Below are positions 1 to 5,222 of a DNA stretch of 7,511 nt, piece after piece. The DNA is from an uncultured Lachnospiraceae bacterium (GTDB lineage Bacteria; Bacillota; Clostridia; Lachnospirales; Lachnospiraceae), in contig CAJUBR010000104.1 in assembly GCA_910584695.1 (NCBI GenBank), positions 1 through 7,511 of the forward strand, in the 5' to 3' direction. The position numbers and the translations under genes were made by a program. Position 1 is the stretch's first letter; every line of letters begins with the position of its first letter. The notes beneath the pieces are model-generated. The model saw only the letters and a list, made by a program, of their open reading frames with translations. It made no database searches and was not told the DNA's origin.

Positions 1-36
1 TCTTCCTTTTCTAACTAACTGGTTAAAAGTTGGCAT
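1..36 (-). CDS. rpsL: 30S ribosomal protein S12, N-terminal 12 codons (runs off left edge)
   Basis: The first twelve codons read MPTFNQLVRKGR, the characteristic start of bacterial ribosomal protein S12 of Firmicutes type (E. coli has a closely similar NQLVRKPR stretch). S12 sits in the decoding centre of the small ribosomal subunit and is the classic site of streptomycin resistance changes; those residues are outside this window. The start ATG is at 36-34 and is preceded by a full-strength ribosome binding site, AGGAGGTG at 50-43, with a 6-base spacer. A consensus promoter lies about 70 bases upstream, so this is probably the first gene of the str operon (rpsL, rpsG, fusA, tuf in most Firmicutes), continuing beyond the left edge. 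The identification rests on 12 residues plus the strong expression signals. Confidence 0.93.
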   Translation of the reverse strand, partial: MPTFNQLVRKGR

Positions 37-103
37 GTTTTTCACCTCCTGTTTGTTTTATTTTGGGTTCACGAATTCTGTTAAAATTCAGACACACTTT
101 GTT

Positions 104-132
104 ATTATAGCCAAGTCGTTATCCAGTGTCAA
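104..132 (-). promoter_or_regulatory. Consensus sigma-A promoter of rpsL / str operon
   Basis: On the minus strand TTGACA (132-127) and TATAAT (109-104) are separated by exactly 17 bases, a perfect match to the housekeeping promoter. The DNA just upstream (about 133-160) is A/T-rich with TTTTTAT and AAAAT tracts, like an UP element. Transcription should begin near 97, giving a leader of about 60 bases before the rpsL ATG. The leader has a possible weak GAATT/AATTC hairpin (about 73-89) and no long regulatory structure that I can see. Confidence 0.9.
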
Positions 133-161
133 GGATTTTAGATAAAAAGTTTCTGTAATAA

Positions 162-206
162 AAAACAACAGATATCTGCATATTTTCTACATTTATCTGC
201 TGTTTT
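162..206 (-). terminator. Intrinsic terminator between small membrane ORF and rpsL promoter
   Basis: Arms at 206-194 and 174-162 (minus sense AAAACAGCAGATA and TATCTGTTGTTTT) pair over 13 positions with a single G-U wobble and a 19-base loop. They are followed by a T-rich tract (TTGTTTTTTATT read across the arm end). On the plus strand the same wobble becomes an A-C mismatch, so it works better for minus-strand transcripts. It separates the ABC operon and small ORF from the str promoter. Confidence 0.7.
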
Positions 207-248
207 CCTCTTTATTTCATCCATTGTGTTTCTTCTATAAATTATAGA

Positions 249-262
249 CACAATATATTGTG
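249..262. repeat. 14-bp perfect palindrome CACAATATATTGTG
   Basis: A perfect 14-bp palindrome lies directly after the stop codon of the 45-codon ORF and just before a TATAAT at 246-241 (minus sense). It could be an operator half buried in the spacer of a weak promoter (TGAATA at 269-264, 17 bases, TATAAT), or simply the base of a small AT-rich hairpin. There is no direct evidence for a binding protein. Confidence 0.3.
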
Positions 263-400
263 CTATTCACTTATTGAACCATTTACAAGAACATTGTTTT
301 TTATTTCGACAATATCGTTATTGCCATGTCTCGCATAAACTATTAGTAAACACACGCATATCAATACTAAAACACATCCTACTAATATCTTTTTTCTCAT
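263..400 (-). CDS. Small single-pass membrane peptide, 45 aa, hypothetical
   Basis: An ATG at 400-398 opens a 45-codon frame ending in TAG at 265-263. The peptide has a basic start (MRKK), a hydrophobic helix at about residues 5-22 containing three Cys (C9, C15, C17), and a polar, Asn-rich tail of about 22 residues. This is the layout of a small N-in, C-out anchored peptide or an uncleaved signal anchor. The LVGC at residues 6-9 resembles a lipobox but sits too close to the N-terminus, ahead of the hydrophobic stretch, to be one. The ribosome binding site is weak (AAGAG, about 6 bases before the ATG). It lies between the permease stop at 531 and a terminator at 162-206, so it could be the last gene of the ABC transcript or stand alone. 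I recognise no family. It is supported by its membrane-peptide layout and by the terminator after it, but could be chance in AT-rich DNA. Confidence 0.45.
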   Translation of the reverse strand: MRKKILVGCVLVLICVCLLIVYARHGNNDIVEIKNNVLVNGSISE

Positions 401-449
401 TTTAGGCTCTTCTTTTCATTAAAATTTATACCTCTATAACAAGCTGCAA

Positions 450-520
450 AGTATTAAATCTACACCCGGCGTCGGTTCATTCCAAATAAGTACCACTGGC
501 ACTTAGCAGCCTACAGGCTT
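450..520 (-). terminator. Tandem hairpins after the ABC permease gene; possible terminator or small intergenic repeat
   Basis: Just past the permease stop (531) the minus strand has AGCCT-GT-AGGCT (519-508) and then AAGTGCC-AGT-GGTACTT (504-488; 7 pairs with one G-U), followed by ATTT. A GC-rich patch (GACGCCGGG, about 474-466) follows, out of character for the AT-rich surroundings. The second stem with its short U stretch may be a weak terminator. The two stems plus GC patch could equally be a dispersed palindromic element. The rest of 401-530 shows nothing further that I can support. Confidence 0.4.
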
Positions 521-530
521 ACCAAGCTTC

Positions 531-1778
531 CTAATTCCTTCTCAGTGCCTCAATCGGACTTAACTTTGCTGCCTTTCTCGCCGGATAGATTCCGAAGAAA
601 ATACCAACAAAAGAAGCAAAGGCAGAAGCCATTAAAACGGTGCCAAGCTTAAGTGCCGGAGCAAAATGCATCTGCGGAACAAGCATTCCGATAATACCCG
701 ATATGATCCATGCACCGATAATTCCTGCAAGGATACCTATGATTCCTCCAATCAGGGTAATAAATGCAGACTCCGCCAAAAACTGAAAGGTAATGGACCC
801 CGTCTTTGCTCCTAATGCCTTTCGGATACCAATCTCCCTTGTCCGTTCCGTTACGGACACCAGCATAATATTCATAACTCCGATTCCACCAACCAACAAT
901 GATACCGATGCCACAAATGCCACAAATATAGTGATCAAATTAATGACAGAATTTACAGTTTTCATCATATCATCGAAACTTTGATAAGTATATACCTGAT
1001 CTCCTTTACAGTGATGCTTTATCTCCAGATAATCAATGATCTCCTTACAAAGAACGGATGCCTCCACGTCGTCTTCCTTTAAAACATAAAAGTCCGTTAT
1101 ATCATTGGTGACGTCAATTCCTATTGTAGATGCAAAGGTTTCCATTGGAACGATTACCTGCACAGATGGGTCTGCATATAAAGAATCTACCATATTGCTT
1201 TCCTCCGACTTCGTCACTCCGATAATCGTAACCGTCATGTCACATGCATAAGAACTTCCTACATATACCGTAATATCCAGATCCAGACCTACCACATTGA
1301 CGGAGCCAAACATTTTCATAGCATCATTTTCACTGATTACACACACCGGTTTCCCGATCTCTGCTTCCCTTTCACCGTAGGGACCACCCTTTATATAAGT
1401 ATTATCCATAAAACTGAAACCATCCGGGTCACACCCTACAAGGTTTACCTTAAATTCATCCTTCTTGGTCTTTGTATCTCCTTGAATAACGGTCTGTGTA
1501 GCAGCTGCCTTGACTCCTTTCATCTGCCGGATATCCTCTAATTCATCCTTCGTAATAATATACTTTTCCTGATACTCTGTTAAATAAAAATAGATCTGTC
1601 CCTTGCCAAGGCTTCCCAGTTCACCGGTGATCATTTCCGTTGCACCGCCACCTACAGATACAATCAGGATTACAGAGGAAATACCAATGATAATTCCAAG
1701 CATGGTAAGCAGAGTACGCACCTTATTTGCCCATATGTTTTTTAAAGCCATTTTGGCATATTCACCAAGCTGTGTCAT
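531..1778 (-). CDS. ABC transporter permease, MacB/FtsX family
   Basis: This is the membrane subunit of a type VII (MacB-like) ABC exporter. The 415 residues show the family order: a short cytoplasmic start, TM1 at about 22-44, a large extracytoplasmic MacB_PCD-type domain at about 45-270, then three helices at about 276-303, 334-365 and 376-398. The hallmark after TM2, GGIGVMNIMLVSVTERTREI (297-316), runs on into GIRKALGAK (317-325), and the C-terminus PARKAAKLSPIEALR is typical of MacB. No ATPase domain is fused, unlike Gram-negative MacB; the partner is the separate gene at 3295-4020. The start ATG follows AGGAGGGAG, which overlaps the TAG stop of the adaptor gene (9-base gap), so the two are probably translationally coupled. 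MacB-type permeases use mechanotransmission to push extracellular substrates such as peptides or lipids. The substrate here is unknown; export of antimicrobial peptides or toxic compounds is a family-based guess. Confidence 0.93.
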   Translation of the reverse strand: MTQLGEYAKMALKNIWANKVRTLLTMLGIIIGISSVILIVSVGGGATEMITGELGSLGKGQIYFYLTEYQEKYIITKDELEDIRQMKGVKAAATQTVIQGDTKTKKDEFKVNLVGCDPDGFSFMDNTYIKGGPYGEREAEIGKPVCVISENDAMKMFGSVNVVGLDLDITVYVGSSYACDMTVTIIGVTKSEESNMVDSLYADPSVQVIVPMETFASTIGIDVTNDITDFYVLKEDDVEASVLCKEIIDYLEIKHHCKGDQVYTYQSFDDMMKTVNSVINLITIFVAFVASVSLLVGGIGVMNIMLVSVTERTREIGIRKALGAKTGSITFQFLAESAFITLIGGIIGILAGIIGAWIISGIIGMLVPQMHFAPALKLGTVLMASAFASFVGIFFGIYPARKAAKLSPIEALRRN

Positions 1779-1787
1779 AACTCCCTC

Positions 1788-3305
1788 CTATTCTGCTGCA
1801 ATACCGTTTACGGTATTTCCTACATACGCATCACCCTGCTTCATATCTGCAGTAACATTGCGTATTACCTTATCTCCCTCCTGTAATCCCTCTAATATTT
1901 CATAGTATTCATCGGAATATATTCCAATTGTAACATTTTTTCTTTCAATCAGATTTTCTTTATTTACAACAAAGACAAAATCACCGTCAATATCTGTGTT
2001 TAATGCCTCATAAGGAATTACAAGGGCCTGTTCCGACTTACCTACAAAAATATATACTTTTGCAGAAACACCGATATATATGTTTTCATCCGGCTCATCC
2101 AGTACAATTCTGCCTTTTATCGTCCCTCCTGCATTCTGGTTTGTACCGGAAGCTATCTGCATGTCACTGGAAGCTACACGGCTGACAAATTCAACCGTTC
2201 CCTCATACTCGTTACCGGAAATGACCACCCTTGCCTTTTGCCCTTTGGACACGGAGCCTAAATCATCCTTAGAAATGGAAAATTCCACACCAATCTTATT
2301 GGAGTCAATCACTGTTATAAGCGTCTGTGTTTCATTGGCATAAGCCCCTTTTGCGATATCAATGGATTCCACAATTCCGCTTACAGAGGCCGTAATTCCT
2401 GCTTCTGCAGCATCTAAGGATTTCTGTGCACTGTTCACATTCATATCCGATAACTGATTTGCTGCACTGATTTGTGCTTTTGTACTGTTCGATACTTTAA
2501 CATCTTCATTGGCTGCAACAATGGACTCCTGTTCCGCAAGGCTCTGCTGTTTCTTTGTAAGCTGAGCTGTCTTCTTTTCCAAATCAGAAGATGCCTTTTT
2601 ATAGGCCTTTTGATCTACCGGATTATTACTTTCTGTCTTTTCCCCACTTGTCCCTTCTGCGTCTGTTTTCTCTCCTTCTGAGTCTTTCTCCTGCTGCTCC
2701 TTAGCGGCAGCAATCTGATCTTCATAACCCGATACCTTTTTGGATAATGCTGCTATTTCCTTTTCCAACTTTTTGATATCTGCCTTTAAATCCTTTACCT
2801 TCTTTCTGGCCTCACTTGCCTTTCCCGCCGCTTCATCTGCCGCCTCGTAGCTTGCATTTCCCGCTGCCCGGTCTGACTGTGCCTGTATCTTAACCTTTTC
2901 CAGATCATCTCCTAATTTAGAGGAATCGTATGTAAGTAAAACGTCTCCCTTGCTTACCATCTGCCCTACTTCTACGCGGATATCTTCCACTTTCGCTGTA
3001 ACTGGAGAGGTATATGCCTTCTTTTCCAGACCGACAACTGTTCCGGATGTTGTAATCTCCTGCTCAACATCCTTCTTATCTACCTTGTAAGTTCCTTCTT
3101 CCGTCCCCATCATTTCATTCATCTGGTCCTGCATATTCTTGGAAAATTTCTGAATCCCACTGCCGATTGCATAGGCAAGCACAATCACGGCTACTGCTAT
3201 AACAATAATGATAATTACCTTTTTACTTTTTTTCTTTCGGCCTTTGCTTTCTGTAATCCCTTCCTCCATAAGCTGATTTTCCATGTTTTCGGTTTTATTC
3301 TTCAT
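1788..3305 (-). CDS. HlyD/MacA-type membrane-anchored efflux adaptor
   Basis: A 505-residue adaptor (membrane fusion protein) for the neighbouring ABC exporter. A Lys/Arg-rich cytoplasmic start (about 21-29) precedes one transmembrane anchor (about 30-50). The lipoyl half-motifs lie at about 97-131 and 302-335, flanking a long helical hairpin (about 135-300, rich in Lys, Glu and Ala). A beta-barrel and membrane-proximal domain fills about 336-500, including GQKARVVISG and the ALVIPYEAL stretch typical of MacA-like proteins. Between the two hairpin helices lies an acidic, Gly/Ser/Thr-rich linker (about 206-232), where TolC-contact residues sit in Gram-negative MacA. The start ATG overlaps the ATPase gene by 11 bases and has GGAGG with a 6-base spacer, which fixes this start. 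In a single-membrane cell the adaptor probably controls the permease or takes up substrate outside the membrane rather than bridging to an outer-membrane channel. No cleavable signal peptide is seen. Confidence 0.92.
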   Translation of the reverse strand: MKNKTENMENQLMEEGITESKGRKKKSKKVIIIIVIAVAVIVLAYAIGSGIQKFSKNMQDQMNEMMGTEEGTYKVDKKDVEQEITTSGTVVGLEKKAYTSPVTAKVEDIRVEVGQMVSKGDVLLTYDSSKLGDDLEKVKIQAQSDRAAGNASYEAADEAAGKASEARKKVKDLKADIKKLEKEIAALSKKVSGYEDQIAAAKEQQEKDSEGEKTDAEGTSGEKTESNNPVDQKAYKKASSDLEKKTAQLTKKQQSLAEQESIVAANEDVKVSNSTKAQISAANQLSDMNVNSAQKSLDAAEAGITASVSGIVESIDIAKGAYANETQTLITVIDSNKIGVEFSISKDDLGSVSKGQKARVVISGNEYEGTVEFVSRVASSDMQIASGTNQNAGGTIKGRIVLDEPDENIYIGVSAKVYIFVGKSEQALVIPYEALNTDIDGDFVFVVNKENLIERKNVTIGIYSDEYYEILEGLQEGDKVIRNVTADMKQGDAYVGNTVNGIAAE

Positions 3306-4020
3306 TGCTATCCTCCACTTCTTCTACTGATATATCATCCTTCGTTGTATCTGACTCTATCCTGCCGTCCATGATCCGGACCACCCGTTTGGCATTCTCT
3401 GCAATTCCATCATCATGGGTAATCAGTACAATGGTATTTCCCTGCTCATTCAGTTCCTCTAAAATCTGCATGATATCCCGGGTCGATTTAGAATCCAGAT
3501 TACCCGTAGGCTCATCCGCTAAAATCAATGGCGGTGCAGCTGCAATCGCTCTGGCAATTGCTACACGCTGTTGCTGTCCTCCTGACATCTCTGCCGGCTT
3601 ATGCTTCATTCTCTGTTCCAGCCCCACCTTCTTTAATGCCTCAACTGCAAGTTTCCTGCGCTCTTTTTTCTCTACTCTGCGGTAAATTAACGGCAGCTCC
3701 ACATTTTCAATCGCAGTCAGATTCTGAACCAGATTAAACCCCTGAAAAATAAATCCGATATAATTATTTCTCACATCAGAAAGCTCATTATCCGACAATC
3801 TGGAAACATCCTTTCCATTTAATATATATTTTCCCTTTGTGGGTACATCCAGACATCCCAGCATATTCATCAGCGTAGATTTTCCGGAACCGGAATGACC
3901 GATAATCGCCACAAATTCCCCTTCCTCCACTCTGAGACTTACACCGTCCAAAGCACGCACCTCATTTTCTCCGGGATTGTATATCTTATACATATCCTCG
4001 ACATTAATTAAAGCATCCAT
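3295..4020 (-). CDS. ABC transporter ATP-binding protein, MacB/LolD type
   Basis: This is the nucleotide-binding subunit that powers the exporter. All motifs are intact in its 241 residues: Walker A GHSGSGKST (41-49), Q-loop Gln93 in FIFQGFNL, signature MSGGQ (145-149), Walker B LILADE (165-170), D-loop NLDS and switch His202 in LITHD. The NPGENEVRAL segment near the N-terminus is typical of the MacB/LolD/FtsE-like subfamily. The tail after about residue 215 is acidic (DDISVEEVEDSNEE) and its coding DNA carries the ribosome binding site of the adaptor. The start ATG at 4020 is supported by family length, but its own ribosome binding site is poor: the strong AGGAAGGGAG better fits an out-of-frame ATG at 4033. 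It is the first gene of the three-gene operon, whereas the adaptor is often first in related loci. Nested promoters and inverted repeats upstream suggest regulated expression. Confidence 0.95.
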   Translation of the reverse strand: MDALINVEDMYKIYNPGENEVRALDGVSLRVEEGEFVAIIGHSGSGKSTLMNMLGCLDVPTKGKYILNGKDVSRLSDNELSDVRNNYIGFIFQGFNLVQNLTAIENVELPLIYRRVEKKERRKLAVEALKKVGLEQRMKHKPAEMSGGQQQRVAIARAIAAAPPLILADEPTGNLDSKSTRDIMQILEELNEQGNTIVLITHDDGIAENAKRVVRIMDGRIESDTTKDDISVEEVEDSNEE

Positions 4021-4033
4021 ATATTCTTTTCAT
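4004..4033 (-). CDS. Possible 9-codon leader ORF overlapping the ATPase start
   Basis: AGGAAGGGAG, 3 bases upstream of ATG 4033-4031, is the best ribosome binding site in this leader. It opens MKRIYGCFN and stops at TAA 4006-4004, inside the ATPase reading frame in another phase. The ATPase ATG (4020) sits inside this mini-frame with no comparable site of its own. It may be a translational coupling device or chance. Confidence 0.25.
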   Translation of the reverse strand: MKRIYGCFN

Positions 4034-4078
4034 CTGCTCCCTTCCTGTCTATATTTTCCCTTTTATAGCGTATTTTTG

Positions 4079-4102
4079 TACTGTTGTAATAATACAACAG
4101 TA
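4079..4102. promoter_or_regulatory. Operator-like inverted repeat over the -10 box of P2
   Basis: Arms TACTGTTGTA (4079-4088) and TACAACAGTA (4093-4102) are perfect reverse complements around a 4-base centre, ATAA. The -10 box of the P2 promoter lies in the middle, so a dimeric repressor bound here would block RNA polymerase. The TGTA/TACA half sites resemble those of GntR-, PadR- or BlaI-type repressors, but I cannot choose between them. No regulator gene is present in the window. Confidence 0.65.
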
Positions 4103-4117
4103 TCTTTCATCTTACAA
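4089..4117 (-). promoter_or_regulatory. Promoter P2 of the ABC operon
   Basis: The minus strand shows TTGTAA (4117-4112), a 17-base spacer and TATTAT (4094-4089). This matches the sigma-A consensus at 4 of 6 and 5 of 6 positions. The predicted start near 4082 gives a leader of about 60 bases to the ATPase gene. Both boxes are covered by inverted repeats, typical of a repressed promoter. Confidence 0.6.
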
Positions 4118-4124
4118 GATGAAA
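4105..4124. promoter_or_regulatory. Second inverted repeat over the -35 box of P2
   Basis: TTTCATCTT (4105-4113) and AAGATGAAA (4116-4124) are perfect 9-bp arms with a 2-base centre, just 2 bases from the first inverted repeat. The -35 box TTGTAA (minus sense, 4117-4112) falls across its centre. It is either a second operator with a different specificity or, in an RNA started at P1, a hairpin. Confidence 0.5.
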
Positions 4125-4212
4125 AGGAAATTTTATTTCTTAAGATTTTCTAAAGATTCCAGGAACCCCCTTCCTCCTGTTTTCCTTTAATATTTTATCC
4201 CGACAATCATTC

Positions 4213-4237
4213 CTACGTCTGTCATGCTATGTCTGTC
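4213..4237. repeat. 11-bp direct repeat CTAYGTCTGTC, period 14, beside P1
   Basis: CTACGTCTGTC (4213-4223) and CTATGTCTGTC (4227-4237) differ at one position and are spaced 14 bases start to start. They lie just downstream of the P1 -10 box. The block also ends in CTACG and CGTAG (4213-4217 and 4237-4241 on shifted borders), so it has partial dyad symmetry. It could be a repressor or response-regulator site at the transcription start. Confidence 0.5.
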
Positions 4238-4245
4238 GTAGTATT

Positions 4246-4274
4246 AATATAATAAAAATATGAGAAGATGTCAA
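4246..4274 (-). promoter_or_regulatory. Promoter P1 upstream of the ABC operon
   Basis: TTGACA (4274-4269), a 17-base spacer and TATATT (4251-4246) on the minus strand is nearly consensus. Transcription would start near 4239 and reach the ATPase ATG after about 220 untranslated bases, passing through the direct repeat, an AGGAGG/TTCCT hairpin region (about 4159-4180) and the P2 inverted repeats. P1 could drive the ABC operon from farther upstream, with P2 as the second, regulated start. Confidence 0.65.
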
Positions 4275-4303
4275 ATCTCCACTATATGTTTTTCATGAGG
4301 CTG

Positions 4304-4315
4304 TTGCTTAAGCAA
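4304..4315. repeat. 12-bp perfect palindrome TTGCTTAAGCAA
   Basis: A perfect 12-bp palindrome overlaps the stop codon of the 38-codon frame downstream of the HD-GYP gene. With no T-run after it, it is not a convincing terminator. It could be part of an element boundary or a protein site. Confidence 0.3.
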
Positions 4316-4424
4316 TTTCTAAGTCAACAACCCCACTGAAATCAACAAACGATATGGCTCTCGCAGCAGCCGCCAAATGTGCATACAGACCACCAGGCTC
4401 GTTGCTTGCAGGAATCGGAATCAT
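4308..4424 (-). CDS. Hypothetical 38-codon ORF overlapping the HD-GYP stop (TAATG)
   Basis: The TAA stop of the HD-GYP gene shares its last A with an ATG (TAATG), opening 38 codons that end in TAA at 4310-4308. The peptide begins MIPIPASNEPGGLYAHL, has an Ala-rich middle (AAAARAI) and ends FVDFSGVVDLEIA. The stop-start overlap would allow translational coupling without its own ribosome binding site. I recognise no family. The sequence is less AT-biased than the surrounding intergenic DNA and could be the tail of a lost gene or part of a dispersed element rather than a functional peptide. Confidence 0.25.
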   Translation of the reverse strand: MIPIPASNEPGGLYAHLAAAARAISFVDFSGVVDLEIA

Positions 4425-5068
4425 TATCCATCAAATTCTTTTAATATGGCTTCGATCTCATTCACAGCCGCAAAAAATGCATCCACTACCACAGGATCAA
4501 AGTGCGTCCCTTTCTCCTCCCGAATAATACCATATGCTTTTTCAAGTGACATTTCTTTTTTATAGCAGCGTTTTGAAACCAACGCATCAAATACATCTGC
4601 CACAGCCATTATCCTTGCACAGATGGGTATCTCTTCTTCCTTGATTCCATCCGGATATCCCTTTCCGTTCCACCACTCATGATGGTAAGCTTCCATATCC
4701 ACTGCAAGATTCAAATATTCAAAATCCCCTAACTGTTGTTTTGTATGGTTTAATAAATCCCTTCCGGCAGCAGCGTGACTTTTCATAATCTGATACTCTT
4801 CTTCTGTCAGTTTCCCCGGCTTATTTAAAATAACATCCGAAACATGAATTTTACCTATATCGTGCAGCGGTGCGGCAACCACCATATCCGAAATATACCG
4901 GTCCGTTAACACATCAGGAAATTTGCCCTGCTTTTTTAGTGTTTTTGCGATAATCTCTACATACCTCGCAGTACGTTTTATATGTCCTCCTGTATTTTCG
5001 TCCCGATTTTCTACAATATCAGCCATTGCCGCAATCAATATAAAAAGTGTTGCAGCATCCTTTCCCAA
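4424..5068 (-). CDS. HD-GYP domain protein (c-di-GMP phosphodiesterase type), N-terminally damaged
   Basis: The 214 residues are almost entirely one HD-GYP domain, a class of metal-dependent hydrolases that usually degrade cyclic-di-GMP. Visible landmarks are ENRDENTGGHIKRT (20-33), the HD pair H69-D70 in APLHDIGK with Lys73, KSH (96-98), HHEWWNGKGYPDG (129-141, including the GYP signature at 137-139) and D158 in IMAVADVFDAL. The catalytic set therefore looks complete. What is missing is the front: HD-GYP proteins usually carry a sensor, receiver or membrane domain, and here the frame opens only at a TTG (5068) with no ribosome binding site, after a stop codon at 5101-5099. The first in-frame ATG (5026) also lacks one and would cut into the domain. 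Membrane-like coding continues upstream in another frame (5035-5222), so this is either a frameshifted pseudogene, a phase-variable gene or a sequence error at the T6 run. Confidence 0.8.
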   Translation of the reverse strand: MGKDAATLFILIAAMADIVENRDENTGGHIKRTARYVEIIAKTLKKQGKFPDVLTDRYISDMVVAAPLHDIGKIHVSDVILNKPGKLTEEEYQIMKSHAAAGRDLLNHTKQQLGDFEYLNLAVDMEAYHHEWWNGKGYPDGIKEEEIPICARIMAVADVFDALVSKRCYKKEMSLEKAYGIIREEKGTHFDPVVVDAFFAAVNEIEAILKEFDG

Positions 5069-5222
5069 AAAAGATAAGAAAGCAGTACTATGCTCCCACT
5101 AATCAAATAAAACATGTACTGCTTTCTGCCTTCCAAACCATGTTCCAGAAATACATATCTTTCAATCAAAAAGATTCCTATATACACTATAAACATTCCA
5201 TAATTTCACTAACCTGACTCAA
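5035..5222 (-). pseudogene. Displaced 5' part of the HD-GYP gene: start site and membrane segment in other frames
   Basis: AGGAGG (5235-5230), 7 bases before TTG (5222), is the best start signal upstream of the HD-GYP domain. It gives MSQVSEIMECL and then TAG (5189-5187). In a second frame an ATG at 5196 opens 53 codons to TGA 5037-5035, with two hydrophobic helices (about residues 1-10 and 28-43) around a charged loop (ERYVFLEHGLEGRKQ). One extra T in the T6 run (plus-strand A run 5067-5072) would join this frame into LFLGKDAATLFILIAAMADIVE, a seamless run into the HD-GYP domain. A second one-base change near 5190 would join it to the TTG start. Together they describe a membrane-anchored HD-GYP protein broken twice. 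AT-rich DNA also codes hydrophobic residues by chance, so the membrane segment needs comparison with relatives. Confidence 0.45.
5067..5127 (-). terminator. 12-bp perfect stem followed by T-run: intrinsic terminator or attenuator ahead of the HD-GYP domain
   Basis: In transcript sense AGAAAGCAGTAC (5127-5116) pairs perfectly with GTACTGCTTTCT (5088-5077). Four bases later comes a run of six T (5072-5067). Six further pairs inside the loop (ATGTTT with GAGCAT, one bulged A) are possible, leaving a 14-base loop. This is a good intrinsic terminator shape. It could end the thiolase-ligase transcript 265 bases past the ligase stop, or attenuate entry into the HD-GYP gene. Its T-run coincides with the frame break. 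Confidence 0.55.

Noticed and set aside
135..221. A 28-codon minus-strand frame (MDEIKRKTADKCRKY...) between the 45-codon ORF and rpsL
   Set aside because: Most of it is built from the two arms of the terminator at 162-206 and it has only a weak ribosome binding site, so the hairpin explains the sequence better.
3305..3737. Plus-strand frames opposite the ATPase gene
   Set aside because: They are antisense to a gene with every ABC motif intact, and the peptides are low-complexity Ser/Cys/Ala-rich shadows.
5077..5127. The perfect 12-bp inverted repeat considered as an invertible DNA switch
   Set aside because: Only 27 bases lie between the arms, too short for usual site-specific inversion. 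The T-run after it favours an RNA hairpin.
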